Shown piece after piece: positions 9,381-17,648 of a stretch of 64,000 nucleotides of DNA; the first letter of the stretch is position 1; every line of letters begins with the position of its first letter. The stretch is from Pseudoalteromonas aurantia (GTDB taxonomy: Bacteria; Pseudomonadota; Gammaproteobacteria; Enterobacterales; Alteromonadaceae), in NCBI RefSeq assembly GCF_005886875.1, contig NZ_PNBY01000034.1:100986-164985 (forward strand). Direction: 5' to 3'. Position numbers and translations under genes: made by a program. A model generated the notes under the pieces. That model was not told where the DNA came from. It saw nothing but the letters and a program-made list of their open reading frames with translations, and did not search any database.

Positions 9381-9513
9381 CCAAGCTACATATTCTTACA
9401 AAATACGATAGGTACTAAAGTATTAAAAGTGTTTATGATGCCTAAGTAGGTACCTTGCCAAAAACTTAGGTTTATAGGTCTGAGTAATATCTTATTTGTA
9501 AGGAGCAGTCGAT

Positions 9514-9771
9514 ATGCTAAAAAGCACGATATTGATAACATCATTTGTGTGTTTAATAACGGGGTGTGGTAGCGTCAAGACATCGATGACGAGCAAAGGG
9601 TTGAGTTGCGAGCAAGCACATTCACAATGTAAATCGTATTGTTATGACGACACGTCGTTGCCCGGTACTCAGCAACAAACGTGTTTAGATAGATGTTATG
9701 AAACACTTAATAGTTGCCGAGTGTCACCTGAGGACCCATTTGTGTTCCCCAAACCGACTGTGGGGTGGTAA
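9514..9771 (+). CDS. Small cysteine-rich lipoprotein
   Basis: The 85-residue product has a lipoprotein signal peptide with lipobox Leu-Ile-Thr-Gly-Cys (Cys18), so it should be lipid-anchored in the envelope; residue +2 is Gly, which usually allows outer-membrane sorting. The mature part holds six further cysteines in a C-x6-C-x3-C-x12-14-C-x3-C-x6-C-like pattern, suggesting disulfides, and ends in a Pro-rich tail. ATG 9514 has AAGGAG about 10 bases upstream. The family is not recognised. It sits 40 bases before an MFS transporter and may be cotranscribed with it. Confidence 0.75.
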   Translation: MLKSTILITSFVCLITGCGSVKTSMTSKGLSCEQAHSQCKSYCYDDTSLPGTQQQTCLDRCYETLNSCRVSPEDPFVFPKPTVGW

Positions 9772-9811
9772 CGTCCATGCGACCGAGCTTTTTGGAGTTA
9801 AGCTACCCGAT

Positions 9812-10993
9812 ATGAACAAAAACGTATTGCTATTAGCAATGTGCCAAGGGTTAATTACGACGGGCAACATTTTACTCGTTACCATTGCGGCATTGGTGGG
9901 CCAAGCCTTGAGCCCTTCAGCCGCATTCACGACCTTACCTGTAGCGACTCAAATGTTTGGCTTACTTATTGCGACGATCCCTGCTTCATTGGTGATGGCA
10001 AAAATAGGACGTAGGAGAGGGTTCAGTTTAGGCAATATTGTGGGGTTAAGTGGGACACTTTTAGGTTACTTTGCTTTGAATCAAAGTGCTTTCTTGTTGT
10101 TTTGTATTGCCACCCTTTTGATAGGTATTGGTATCGGTTTTGCGACTCTTTATCGCTTTGCTGCGATAGAAGCCAGTGATAACCCTGCCAGAGCGATATC
10201 TATAATCATGGCGAGTGGAGTGGTTGCAGCCATACTGGGGCCAAATTTAGCGGTATGGGTAACAAGCTATTTTCCTAGTATTAATTATGCGAATGTTTTT
10301 ATTTCACTGAGCGGTTTGTACTTACTGGCATTATGTTTACTGCAAGCAGTCAAGTTTAATGAAGTAAGTGAGACATTGAATTTACATAAGGCGAGAGGGT
10401 TACGAGAAATTGTGATGCAGCCGCAGTTTATAACGGCAGTGTTAATTGCGATGTTGAGCTATACAATAATGAATTTATTGATGACGGCAACCCCTCTGGC
10501 CATGCATCGTCATGGTTTTGACTTAGCTGACTCGGCACTGGTTATTGAATGGCATGTATTGGGCATGTTTGTCCCTTCCTTTTTTACCGGTAAGTTAATT
10601 CAACGGTTTGGACAGACGCCTATGATGGCGTCAGGTGCACTCCTTATTATCGGGTGCTGCGTCATCAATTTATTGGGGGTGAGTCATTGGCACTTTTTAT
10701 TCGCACTGTGTATTTTAGGCGTTGGTTGGAATTTTATGTTTATTTCAGCGACTCATATGGTGAGTGAAACGTATCACCCAAGTGAGAGAGCAAAAGCACA
10801 AGCCAGTAACGAATTCTCTGTATTTAGCATGGTTGCAATATCCTCGTTAGGTGCTGGTTGGTTAGAAGCTATTGCTGGCTGGCGTTTTTTGAATATGATG
10901 AGTATTCCTATCATGCTGATAGCGCTTGGTGTGATCTACTGGTTTGCGTCACAAAAAGAGACGCCATTAACTCAGATACCTTTAGGTAGATGA
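9812..10993 (+). CDS. MFS transporter, substrate unknown
   Basis: A 393-residue major-facilitator protein with about 12 hydrophobic segments. The loop after helix 2 carries a degenerate form of the family motif (KIGRRRGFSLG), and helix 5 has the GVVAAILGPNLA motif resembling motif C of drug-efflux MFS members. ATG 9812 is chosen because the reading frame before it overlaps the lipoprotein gene and gives no sensible N-terminus; GGAG lies somewhat far upstream, so the start is not certain. It ends tail-to-tail with a broken gene, overlapping by 22 bases. Position before the cyanide synthase operon is suggestive but gives no substrate. Confidence 0.85.
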   Translation: MNKNVLLLAMCQGLITTGNILLVTIAALVGQALSPSAAFTTLPVATQMFGLLIATIPASLVMAKIGRRRGFSLGNIVGLSGTLLGYFALNQSAFLLFCIATLLIGIGIGFATLYRFAAIEASDNPARAISIIMASGVVAAILGPNLAVWVTSYFPSINYANVFISLSGLYLLALCLLQAVKFNEVSETLNLHKARGLREIVMQPQFITAVLIAMLSYTIMNLLMTATPLAMHRHGFDLADSALVIEWHVLGMFVPSFFTGKLIQRFGQTPMMASGALLIIGCCVINLLGVSHWHFLFALCILGVGWNFMFISATHMVSETYHPSERAKAQASNEFSVFSMVAISSLGAGWLEAIAGWRFLNMMSIPIMLIALGVIYWFASQKETPLTQIPLGR

Positions 10994-11759
10994 GAGTAGA
11001 CGATCACGATTTCATCTCTAAATGCACTGTCTAAATGTCGCTGTTCGATACGATATTGTTGGCAAAATACCTGTGCAGATCCTGTTTGTGTGAGTAGGCT
11101 AATGTGAGCATGTTTGTCTAATACGGCTTGCCATTTATGTATGATATGTGTCGGTGGGTTAGGCAAGATATCAATAATTTCTAGCGGGCTTTTAAACTCA
11201 CTGCACATGGCAACTTTTAACATTTCATCATTGGCGGCAGTTAGCCAGCTTGTTTGATTTTTACCGACACAAATAATAGGTAAAAAGGGCGCCAGTGCAG
11301 GCCATACTGTATTTCTATATAACTCTACTTGCCAATAAGGGCGTGCGATATGAGCAAATTGCTTGAAGCTCGTAATTTGACTAAACCCAGATTGTGCAAA
11401 AGGCACGATTTCTACCCGGGGTTTATTTGCATTAACAGTGTCATTGGCCACATCAATGTACCATTGATCAATTATTATGGCATTTTGGAAAACTCATCTC
11501 TCAATGAGCCCCATACTTTTCGTAATTCAGGCCGTTGTTGTGTGGTTTTCAGTATATTTAATATCGGATATTCGGTGTAGCTCTGAGGGGGCATTAATAG
11601 ACGATATACTTCATCCCTGATCTCTTTGCAGCGCCCGAGAGGGGATGGCTTACCTGCAAAGTATGGATAGTTCGGCGCTAATGTTAAGTCTGCTTTTAGG
11701 CGCAGCTGAGCCAATTCACTGCATAATACACCTTGTTATTCCTTGGAAATATTCATCAT
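10972..11759 (-). pseudogene. Broken gene with early stop and frameshift, unrecognised
   Basis: On the minus strand AAGGAG precedes ATG 11759, and the frame reads Met-Met-Asn-Ile-Ser-Lys-Glu, then TAA at 11738-11736, then continues in the same frame as QGVLCSELAQLRLKADLTLA. A second lesion is a frameshift near 11475-11485: the frame ends after LRDEF, while the neighbouring frame continues smoothly through NAIIIDQWYIDVAND to the end at 10972. Together about 255 residues are recoverable. I do not recognise the family. A rescue start at TTG 11714 would bypass the stop but not the frameshift. It lies between the MFS gene and hcnA, sharing the intergenic region with hcnA divergently. Confidence 0.7.
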
Positions 11760-11829
11760 TTGCTCCTTTGAAATTGCCCAGTTTATTTGCTCAATATATC
11801 GCGCGTAAGGGTTCAGTGGGTAGCAAATC

Positions 11830-11843
11830 AAGATCTAGATCAA
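11830..11843 (+). promoter_or_regulatory. FNR/ANR-like box upstream of hcnA
   Basis: AAGATCTAGATCAA compared with the FNR/ANR consensus TTGAT-N4-ATCAA: the right half is perfect and the left has GAT conserved (8 of 10 defined positions). A weak -10-like TGTAAC at 11868-11873 would put the box near -43 of a start around 11880, a class II activator position. In pseudomonads hcnA is activated by ANR under low oxygen. Assignment here is inference. Confidence 0.45.
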
Positions 11844-11969
11844 AAAAAGTACAAAAAATTAACCTTTTGTAACGTTGCTGTTTGTTTTTTATCCTTGTTG
11901 AATTTAACCTGCGCACAGCAGGGGAAGTTTAAATTTCTTCAAGTGAGATATAAAAAATAGAGGCAAGTT

Positions 11970-12284
11970 ATGAAGTGTTTAAGGCGAACAAAGGACATTG
12001 TGCCCATTACATCACCGTCATTTGAAATAACCGTCAATCAGCGGCAGGTTACAGCGAGTGAAGGGGAGACTATTTTATCAGTACTTTTGGCAACAGAGCA
12101 TAAGGCGTTGATGGTGAATGACCATCAAGGTATATCTGGTGCATATTGTGGTATGGGCGTTTGTCATTGCTGTCATGTTAAAGTGAATAAGCGCTATAAA
12201 AAACGCGCATGTCAAACGGTTGTAAAGCCGCAAATGATTGTTGAAACGTTAACGAATCGTTTTTTAGAAGAGGGCATAAAATGA
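11970..12284 (+). CDS. hcnA: Hydrogen cyanide synthase small subunit, 2Fe-2S protein
   Basis: First subunit of the membrane-associated complex that oxidises glycine to HCN and CO2. The 104 residues form a ferredoxin-like domain whose cluster-binding segment is AYCGMGVCHCC with a fourth cysteine in KRACQTVV, matching HcnA of pseudomonads in length and sequence as I recall it. GAGG precedes ATG 11970. The stop overlaps the hcnB start (ATGA). A related family, D-hydroxyproline dehydrogenase small subunits, has the same architecture; the GMGVCHCC signature and the very strong HcnC match downstream favour HcnA. The 5' leader contains a short hairpin at 11908-11922 (CCTGC-GCACA-GCAGG). Confidence 0.83.
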   Translation: MKCLRRTKDIVPITSPSFEITVNQRQVTASEGETILSVLLATEHKALMVNDHQGISGAYCGMGVCHCCHVKVNKRYKKRACQTVVKPQMIVETLTNRFLEEGIK

Positions 12285-13669
12285 CACATTCATGTCCTGT
12301 GGTGATTGTTGGGGGAGGCCCTGCTGGCACAGCCGCCGCGGCCCAACTAGGAAAGTTGGGTATTACGAGCAAAATCATCGAAGAAGCGTCAAAAATTGGT
12401 GGGGTGATTTATCGAGGCCCTTTGCGTAACACCCACAGCTTGCCCCATTTAGATGACAATTTAAAACGTGCCATGGCAGCACTGCAAACGCGCTACTATG
12501 CTAATCGACGTCACATTGAGTTATTAGAGAATACTCGGGTATTGGGACCTGAAGGGACGCATTCTTTGCTCTTAAACAAAGGTGAAACGCTAAGCAACAT
12601 TGAATACCAAGAGCTTATTTTAGCAACGGGTTGCCATGAGAGAAGTGTACCTTTTGAAGGTTGGCAATTACCTGGCGTGATGCTTATGGGCGGAGTTCAG
12701 TTGCAAATTAAAAGTGGATTAGTACAACCTGGGCGTAAAATGGCTTTAGTGGGTACGGGCCCTTTACTCCCCTTAGTTGCCTGTCAGCTGCACAGATCAG
12801 GTATTGATGTTGTAGGAGTATATGAAGCAAGTCAGTTTAGTAAATTAGCGAAAGAAGCCGTCGCATTATTGAATGAGCCAAAGTTAACTTTGTCAGGCTT
12901 GAGCATGATGGGGTATTTAAAAAAGCATACTATCCCTTTTTATTATGGCTGGGGGATTGTCAGTGCTCAGGGTGAGAATGCGTTAAAGTCTATTACTGTG
13001 GCGCCTTATAACGAGCATTGGCAAGCCGATACTCAGAATGCGCAAACACTGGAAGTCGATGCGCTTGGTGTCGGGTATGGTTTTGTCGCACGCAGCCAGC
13101 TGGCTATGTTAATGGGTTTAGACCATCAATATAGCACTGTGAGTGGCAGTATTCCGACGTTAGATCAGTGGCAACATAGTAGTGTAAATAATGTATATGT
13201 TGCTGGGGACAGCAGTGGTGTATTAGGCGCTGATGCGGCAATTTGTGAGGGGCAAATTGCCGCTATTAGGATTGCGCAAAATCGAGGCGTTTTGACTGGC
13301 AAAGAAGCCGCGCAGCATGCCGGAAAAGTGATGAGAAAACTTGAAAGACTTAAACGTTTTAGATCTGGTTTTGATCGGTTTTCAGAAAGACAGGTTGGCT
13401 TAATGGAGTTAGCAAAACCAGAAACGGTGGTTTGTAGATGCGAAAAAACCACGCGGGCGCAAGTTGATATCGCATTAGCACAAGGTGTAAAAGATATTAC
13501 GAGCTTAAAGATGCGAACTCGATTAGGTATGGGCGATTGCCAAGGAAAAACATGTGCAAGTTATGCGATTGACAGGCTTTACCAATCGGGTTGCACAGAC
13601 AATATAGGTGCCATAAAACCTCGCTTTCCGTTAGATCCTATCCCTTTTACTTTTTTGGAAGAGCAGTAA
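12281..13669 (+). CDS. hcnB: Hydrogen cyanide synthase subunit B, FAD/NAD-type
   Basis: Second subunit of the HCN synthase. The N-terminus has the Rossmann dinucleotide motif GGGPAGTAAAAQLG (about residues 10-23), followed by GGVIYRGPLR, the block CHERSVPFEGW-x-LPGVM, and a second nucleotide motif GTGPLLPL near residue 165. The C-terminal 75 residues carry a BFD-like iron-sulfur domain with VCRCEKTTR and GDCQGKTC (four cysteines). At 462 residues it is the size of pseudomonad HcnB. Stop and start codons overlap with hcnA (ATGA) and hcnC (TAATG), so the three subunits are translationally coupled. Alternative: the alpha subunit of a hydroxyproline or opine dehydrogenase. Confidence 0.83.
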   Translation: MTHSCPVVIVGGGPAGTAAAAQLGKLGITSKIIEEASKIGGVIYRGPLRNTHSLPHLDDNLKRAMAALQTRYYANRRHIELLENTRVLGPEGTHSLLLNKGETLSNIEYQELILATGCHERSVPFEGWQLPGVMLMGGVQLQIKSGLVQPGRKMALVGTGPLLPLVACQLHRSGIDVVGVYEASQFSKLAKEAVALLNEPKLTLSGLSMMGYLKKHTIPFYYGWGIVSAQGENALKSITVAPYNEHWQADTQNAQTLEVDALGVGYGFVARSQLAMLMGLDHQYSTVSGSIPTLDQWQHSSVNNVYVAGDSSGVLGADAAICEGQIAAIRIAQNRGVLTGKEAAQHAGKVMRKLERLKRFRSGFDRFSERQVGLMELAKPETVVCRCEKTTRAQVDIALAQGVKDITSLKMRTRLGMGDCQGKTCASYAIDRLYQSGCTDNIGAIKPRFPLDPIPFTFLEEQ

Positions 13670-14883
13670 TGAAAAAATTTGATATTGTTATTGCCGGCGG
13701 TGGTGTTATTGGAGCCGCATGTGCTTATTTCTTGAGTCGAGATACACAGCTTAAGGTGGCTTTAATTGATATAAAAAAGCCGGGTAATGCGTCACGTGCA
13801 TCTGCTGGTGGATTATGGGCAATTGGCGAATCTGTTGGGTTAGGGTGCGGCGTTATCTTCTTTAAAACGCTTTCTAAATTACAAAGTGAATCTAAAGGAA
13901 AAGATATTCCTGTTATGCGCCCGCATCAACTACCAGATTGTTTTTTTGAATTTGCGTTAGCTTCTAATGCGATGTATCCAGCGTTACATAAAGAACTATT
14001 TGAACAACATGGTGTTGATTTTAAATTTGAACGAACCGGTCTTAAGTTCATTATGTATAACCAAGATGATCGTATTTATGCCGAACAGATCACCCGTGGT
14101 ATTCCACACTTAGCAGATCAAATTCGTTGGTTAGATGCACAACAGCTCAAAGAAGAGGAACCCTACATTACAGATGATGCCATTGGTGCCATAGATTTTA
14201 TCTGTGATCATCAAGTTAATCCTTATCGACTGGTTGATGCTTACTTAGAAGGTGCACGGCAAAATGGTGTCGATCTGGTGCTCAATAGTGAAGTGAATAA
14301 GGTATTACGAAAAGACGATAGGGTTACGGGGGTGACAACTCAAGAAGAAACATACTACTGTGATACGTTGATAAATGCGGCAGGGGCATGGGCTGATACT
14401 TTATTTAATAAAGCAACGGGTTTGAATATGCCAGTTTACCCAGTGAAAGGTCAAATTGTGCTATCTGAACGTTTACCCAAAGTGCTTAATGGCTGTGTCA
14501 GTACCAGTGATTGTTATATCGCTCAAAAAGACAATGGTGAAATTTTAATTGGTTCTTCTACCGAAGAAAAAGGATTTGATACAACGAATAGCTTGGATAA
14601 AATTACCGAGCTTTCTCAGGGAGCATTAAAGTGCCTACCTATTTTAAAAGACAGTAATATCAAACGTTGTTGGGCAGGGCTCAGACCTGGTACACCTGAT
14701 GAATTACCTATCTTAGGTCATGTGCCCGGCATTAAAGGCTATATTAATGCGTGTGGGCACTTTCGTACCGGAATAGTGACATCGGCGATTACAGGGAAAT
14801 TGATCACGGAATTAGTGACAGGGCAAGAAACGAGCTTAGATTTAACCCCGTTCAGTGTAACGCGCTTCTTTACACAAGAGTAA
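13669..14883 (+). CDS. hcnC: Hydrogen cyanide synthase subunit C, glycine oxidase-like
   Basis: FAD-dependent DAO-family oxidoreductase, probably the subunit carrying the amino-acid oxidation site. The start at ATG 13669 puts the motif IAGGGVIGAACAY at residues 6-18. Stretches RASAGGLWAIGESVGLGCGV, KGQIVL, SDCYIAQKDNGEILIGS and GHFRTGIVTSAITG match HcnC of Pseudomonas almost word for word as I recall it, making this the strongest evidence for cyanogenesis. The length, 404 residues, is close to the usual 417. It ends five bases before a bidirectional terminator shared with srmB. The operon is 104+462+404 residues, the standard hcnABC sizes. Confidence 0.86.
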   Translation: MKKFDIVIAGGGVIGAACAYFLSRDTQLKVALIDIKKPGNASRASAGGLWAIGESVGLGCGVIFFKTLSKLQSESKGKDIPVMRPHQLPDCFFEFALASNAMYPALHKELFEQHGVDFKFERTGLKFIMYNQDDRIYAEQITRGIPHLADQIRWLDAQQLKEEEPYITDDAIGAIDFICDHQVNPYRLVDAYLEGARQNGVDLVLNSEVNKVLRKDDRVTGVTTQEETYYCDTLINAAGAWADTLFNKATGLNMPVYPVKGQIVLSERLPKVLNGCVSTSDCYIAQKDNGEILIGSSTEEKGFDTTNSLDKITELSQGALKCLPILKDSNIKRCWAGLRPGTPDELPILGHVPGIKGYINACGHFRTGIVTSAITGKLITELVTGQETSLDLTPFSVTRFFTQE

Positions 14884-14887
14884 AAAT

Positions 14888-14914
14888 AAAATGGCCCCAT
14901 TGGGGCCATTTTAT
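14888..14914. terminator. Bidirectional terminator hcnC / srmB
   Basis: AATGGCCCCA and its complement form a 10-bp stem flanked by A-rich and T-rich runs between convergent genes. Confidence 0.88.
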
Positions 14915-14919
14915 TTAAA

Positions 14920-16152
14920 TTATTTCTTTTTCTTAACTTTCGCTTTGGCTTTTTTCTTTGCTTTCATTTTTACTGGGTCTTTTTTCTTCTTAGGTGGTCG
15001 CGCTTCTTTATTTTGTGGCTCTAGCCCCTTAATAACACGTCGTTTTAAACCTAAGTCAATGTACCGTTCAATTTTTGCCAAAATAGCGACGTCATGTGCT
15101 TCGACAAATGAAATAGCGGTGCCTTTTTTACCTGCTCTGGCAGTACGACCAATACGGTGTACATAAACATCAGCTGTACGCGGTAAGTCAAAGTTTATAA
15201 CATGCGTGATGTCAGCAACGTCAATACCACGGGCCGCAACATCGGTGGCAATTAAAATGCGCGTACGACCACTTTGGAAATTAGCCATGGCGGTCATACG
15301 CTTGTCTTGTGGCATTTCACCGCGTAGCCAAGTCGTTTTTACACCATGCGTATAAAGCTCACCGACTAATTGCTCTAGGCGTTCGCGTGTTTTGACGAAC
15401 ACAATGGCTTTTTGTACTTCTTCTTCGCTTTGTAATAAATGCAGCAGTAATTCTAACTTGTGCGTGTAGTTGTCAGCCAAATGAACCCATTGGTGAATTT
15501 TGGCTTTTTCTTTACGTGATGACTCTGCTTCAAGCAGTGCAGGGTCATTTAAAATGCGTTCAGCGAACAATTCAACGCTGTCACCTTCTAGTGTGGCTGA
15601 AAACAAGAAACATTGACGACGATTTTTGGCTTCTTCGCATATGCGAAGCATTTCTTTTTTAAAACCTAAATCGAGCATACGGTCTGCTTCATCAAGGATG
15701 AGCAGTTCTACGTTTTCTGCGTGAAAGTTTTCAGTTTCAAGGTATTCCATCAACCGACCAGGGGTTGAAATTAAAATATCGTTATTTTTTTCAAAGATTT
15801 CTTTGTGAGTACCATAGTTAATGCCCCCAGTAACCACACCAATTTTCAAGTGTGTATTTGCAGCAAGTAATTGGCACTGCTCGTGAATTTGGTACGCAAG
15901 CTCACGGGTTGGTGTCATAATTAATACCCGAGCAAAGCCTGGTTCTTTGCGCGGAAAGTCTAGCAAATGCTGAATCGCGGGGATCAAAAACGCAGCAGTT
16001 TTACCGGTACCCGTTGGGGCTGACGCTAGAATATCGCGCCCAATCAACGCTTCAGGAATTGCCAACTGTTGAATACTGGTGGCGGTTTGGTAACCTATTT
16101 TGTCAATAGCGGCCAACACTTTGGCATCAAGATCAAATTCAGAAAATTGCAT
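14920..16152 (-). CDS. srmB: DEAD-box RNA helicase SrmB
   Basis: ATP-dependent RNA helicase acting in assembly of the 50S ribosomal subunit. It has the full DEAD-box set in order: Q motif (FDLDAKVLAAI..ATSIQ), Walker A APTGTGKT, PTRELA, TPGR, DEADRMLD, SAT, and C-terminal motifs ATDVAARGID and HRIGRTARAG. The tail of about 30 residues is almost only Lys, Ala, Pro and Val, as in SrmB RNA-binding tails. Start ATG 16152 gives MQFSEFDLD, the SrmB-type N-terminus. Identification as SrmB over RhlE or RhlB rests on LLDFPRKEPG-like and SATLEGD stretches and on the divergent neighbour trmN6, the same arrangement as in E. coli. Confidence 0.93.
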   Translation of the reverse strand: MQFSEFDLDAKVLAAIDKIGYQTATSIQQLAIPEALIGRDILASAPTGTGKTAAFLIPAIQHLLDFPRKEPGFARVLIMTPTRELAYQIHEQCQLLAANTHLKIGVVTGGINYGTHKEIFEKNNDILISTPGRLMEYLETENFHAENVELLILDEADRMLDLGFKKEMLRICEEAKNRRQCFLFSATLEGDSVELFAERILNDPALLEAESSRKEKAKIHQWVHLADNYTHKLELLLHLLQSEEEVQKAIVFVKTRERLEQLVGELYTHGVKTTWLRGEMPQDKRMTAMANFQSGRTRILIATDVAARGIDVADITHVINFDLPRTADVYVHRIGRTARAGKKGTAISFVEAHDVAILAKIERYIDLGLKRRVIKGLEPQNKEARPPKKKKDPVKMKAKKKAKAKVKKKK

Positions 16153-16220
16153 AGCACATCATAAATAAAGGACAATGGAGACAATTATACGCGTGATGGC
16201 GATTTTCGAAAAGGTGAATA

Positions 16221-16922
16221 ATGGCTGGCTTTGCATTTAAACAGTTTAAGGTACAACAAAATAATACCGCAATGAAGGTATCAACAGATGGGATCTTGTT
16301 AGGTGCTTGGGCAAATATTGGTGATGCGAGCCGCTTATTAGACATAGGAACTGGTACGGGGTTACTGGCGCTGATGTGCAAACAGCGTAATCAAAGCTTG
16401 GCGATCGATGCGGTAGAAATTGACGAACAGGCAGTGAAAGATGCGCGTACCAATATCAAAAATAGTCCTTGGCCTGATATTACTGTTCATCAATGTGCAA
16501 TTCAGGATTTTTCTAGTGAAACAAAGTTTGATGTAGTGATCAGTAACCCGCCGTATTTCAATCACAGTTTACATAGCCCAGATAGTGCTCGGACTAAAGC
16601 ACGGCACACTGTAGGGTTAAGCTTTAGTGAATTACTCAGTGCTTTTATTCGAGTCAGTCATTCCCACAGTACATTAACGGTCATTTTACCTTGTATTGAA
16701 GCTGACATCTTTACCGAGCATGCGAATGTGATGGGCTTACATTTGCACAGAGTGTGTCATGTGCAGATGACACCAACAAAGCCGGTAAGTCGCCGGCTTA
16801 TGGCGTTTTCATTGATACCAAATAAATCAATGTGTGTAAGCGCATTATGTGTTCGTAATAGTGATAATACGTATACGCCAGAGTATATTACCTTATGTCA
16901 GAATTTTTATTTAAAGATGTAA
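16221..16922 (+). CDS. trmN6: tRNA1(Val) adenine-37 N6-methyltransferase
   Basis: SAM-dependent methyltransferase (YfiC/TrmN6) modifying A37 of tRNA-Val. SAM-binding motif LDIGTGTGLLALM (about residues 41-53), acidic motif VEIDEQAV, and catalytic NPPYF are visible. The N-terminus FKQFKVQQNNTAMKVSTDGI is characteristic of the family, and the length of 233 is normal. Divergent from srmB as in E. coli. An imperfect GC hairpin with T run near 17018-17046 may terminate it. Confidence 0.92.
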   Translation: MAGFAFKQFKVQQNNTAMKVSTDGILLGAWANIGDASRLLDIGTGTGLLALMCKQRNQSLAIDAVEIDEQAVKDARTNIKNSPWPDITVHQCAIQDFSSETKFDVVISNPPYFNHSLHSPDSARTKARHTVGLSFSELLSAFIRVSHSHSTLTVILPCIEADIFTEHANVMGLHLHRVCHVQMTPTKPVSRRLMAFSLIPNKSMCVSALCVRNSDNTYTPEYITLCQNFYLKM

Positions 16923-17017
16923 TGGCGTTGCAGCGAGGTATAGAATAGTCATTTTTGTAAAAAATTACACTGCATTACATCGACTTTATTTATCCAAGAA
17001 AACGATTCAAAATAGCA

Positions 17018-17046
17018 TAGAGCACCCGCTTTGGGGGCGCTTTTGG
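17018..17046 (+). terminator. Possible terminator of trmN6
   Basis: AGCACCC and GGGGGCGCT form an imperfect stem around CGCTTT, followed by TTTT. Mispaired in the middle, so only tentative. Confidence 0.45.
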
Positions 17047-17071
17047 CGTGATAATTAGCAGGGAAGTATAT

Positions 17072-17578
17072 ATGGATCCAACAGTACGTAAGATTTTGGC
17101 ATTTTTAACGCAGATTGAATTACCCTTTCAGCTAAGCTATTTCACCCATGACACATTTTTGCCCGGCTTGAGACTGCAACAAGGTGTATTACATATTGAT
17201 GTGGATAAGCTACTCTATGCAGGTGATATATTACACGAAGCAGCACATATAGCTGTGTGTGAGCCGACTGAGCGGCATTTATTAAGTGATGATGTCTATA
17301 AATGTCGCAGCAATAAAAGTTGGATGAAAGGAGAGGAAGTTGCCGCAATAGCATGGTCTGTGGCAGCTATTCAGCATATTGGTTTACCAATCAGTGTGGT
17401 GTTACATCCTGATGGGTATAAGGGATCCAGCGAGAATCTGATCAGGGTGTTTGAAGATAATGAATTGTATGGTCAGCCCTTGCTCGCTGCATGGAGTATG
17501 ATAGATTCAGTTGAAGAGTTTCCGAACGTAAGAACTTGGGTCCGTCAGGTATCATGGGCAGAACCCGTTGTGGTCTAA
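17072..17578 (+). CDS. Unknown protein with HExxH-type motif
   Basis: A 168-residue soluble protein without signal peptide. It contains ILHEAAHIAVC (about residues 48-58), an H-E-x-x-H motif typical of zinc metallopeptidases, and a downstream GEEVAAIAW that could supply a third ligand acid in a gluzincin-like layout. Other conserved-looking parts are the VLHPDGYKGSSENLI stretch and LPGLRLQQG. The family is not recognised with certainty. ATG 17072 is preferred over GTG 17048 because GGGAAG lies about 8 bases upstream. Neighbours (trmN6, fldB) give no functional hint; protease activity is inference only. Confidence 0.72.
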   Translation: MDPTVRKILAFLTQIELPFQLSYFTHDTFLPGLRLQQGVLHIDVDKLLYAGDILHEAAHIAVCEPTERHLLSDDVYKCRSNKSWMKGEEVAAIAWSVAAIQHIGLPISVVLHPDGYKGSSENLIRVFEDNELYGQPLLAAWSMIDSVEEFPNVRTWVRQVSWAEPVVV

Positions 17579-17648
17579 TCGGGGTAAGTGCCAATTAAAC
17601 CACTTTGTTTTGGTGCTTTTATAATGTGAGAAAGCGGTATTTTTTACG

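Noticed and set aside
11329..11580. Plus-strand ORF between the MFS gene and hcnA
   Set aside because: It is antisense to the broken minus-strand gene, whose frames have the better coding look and a ribosome site.
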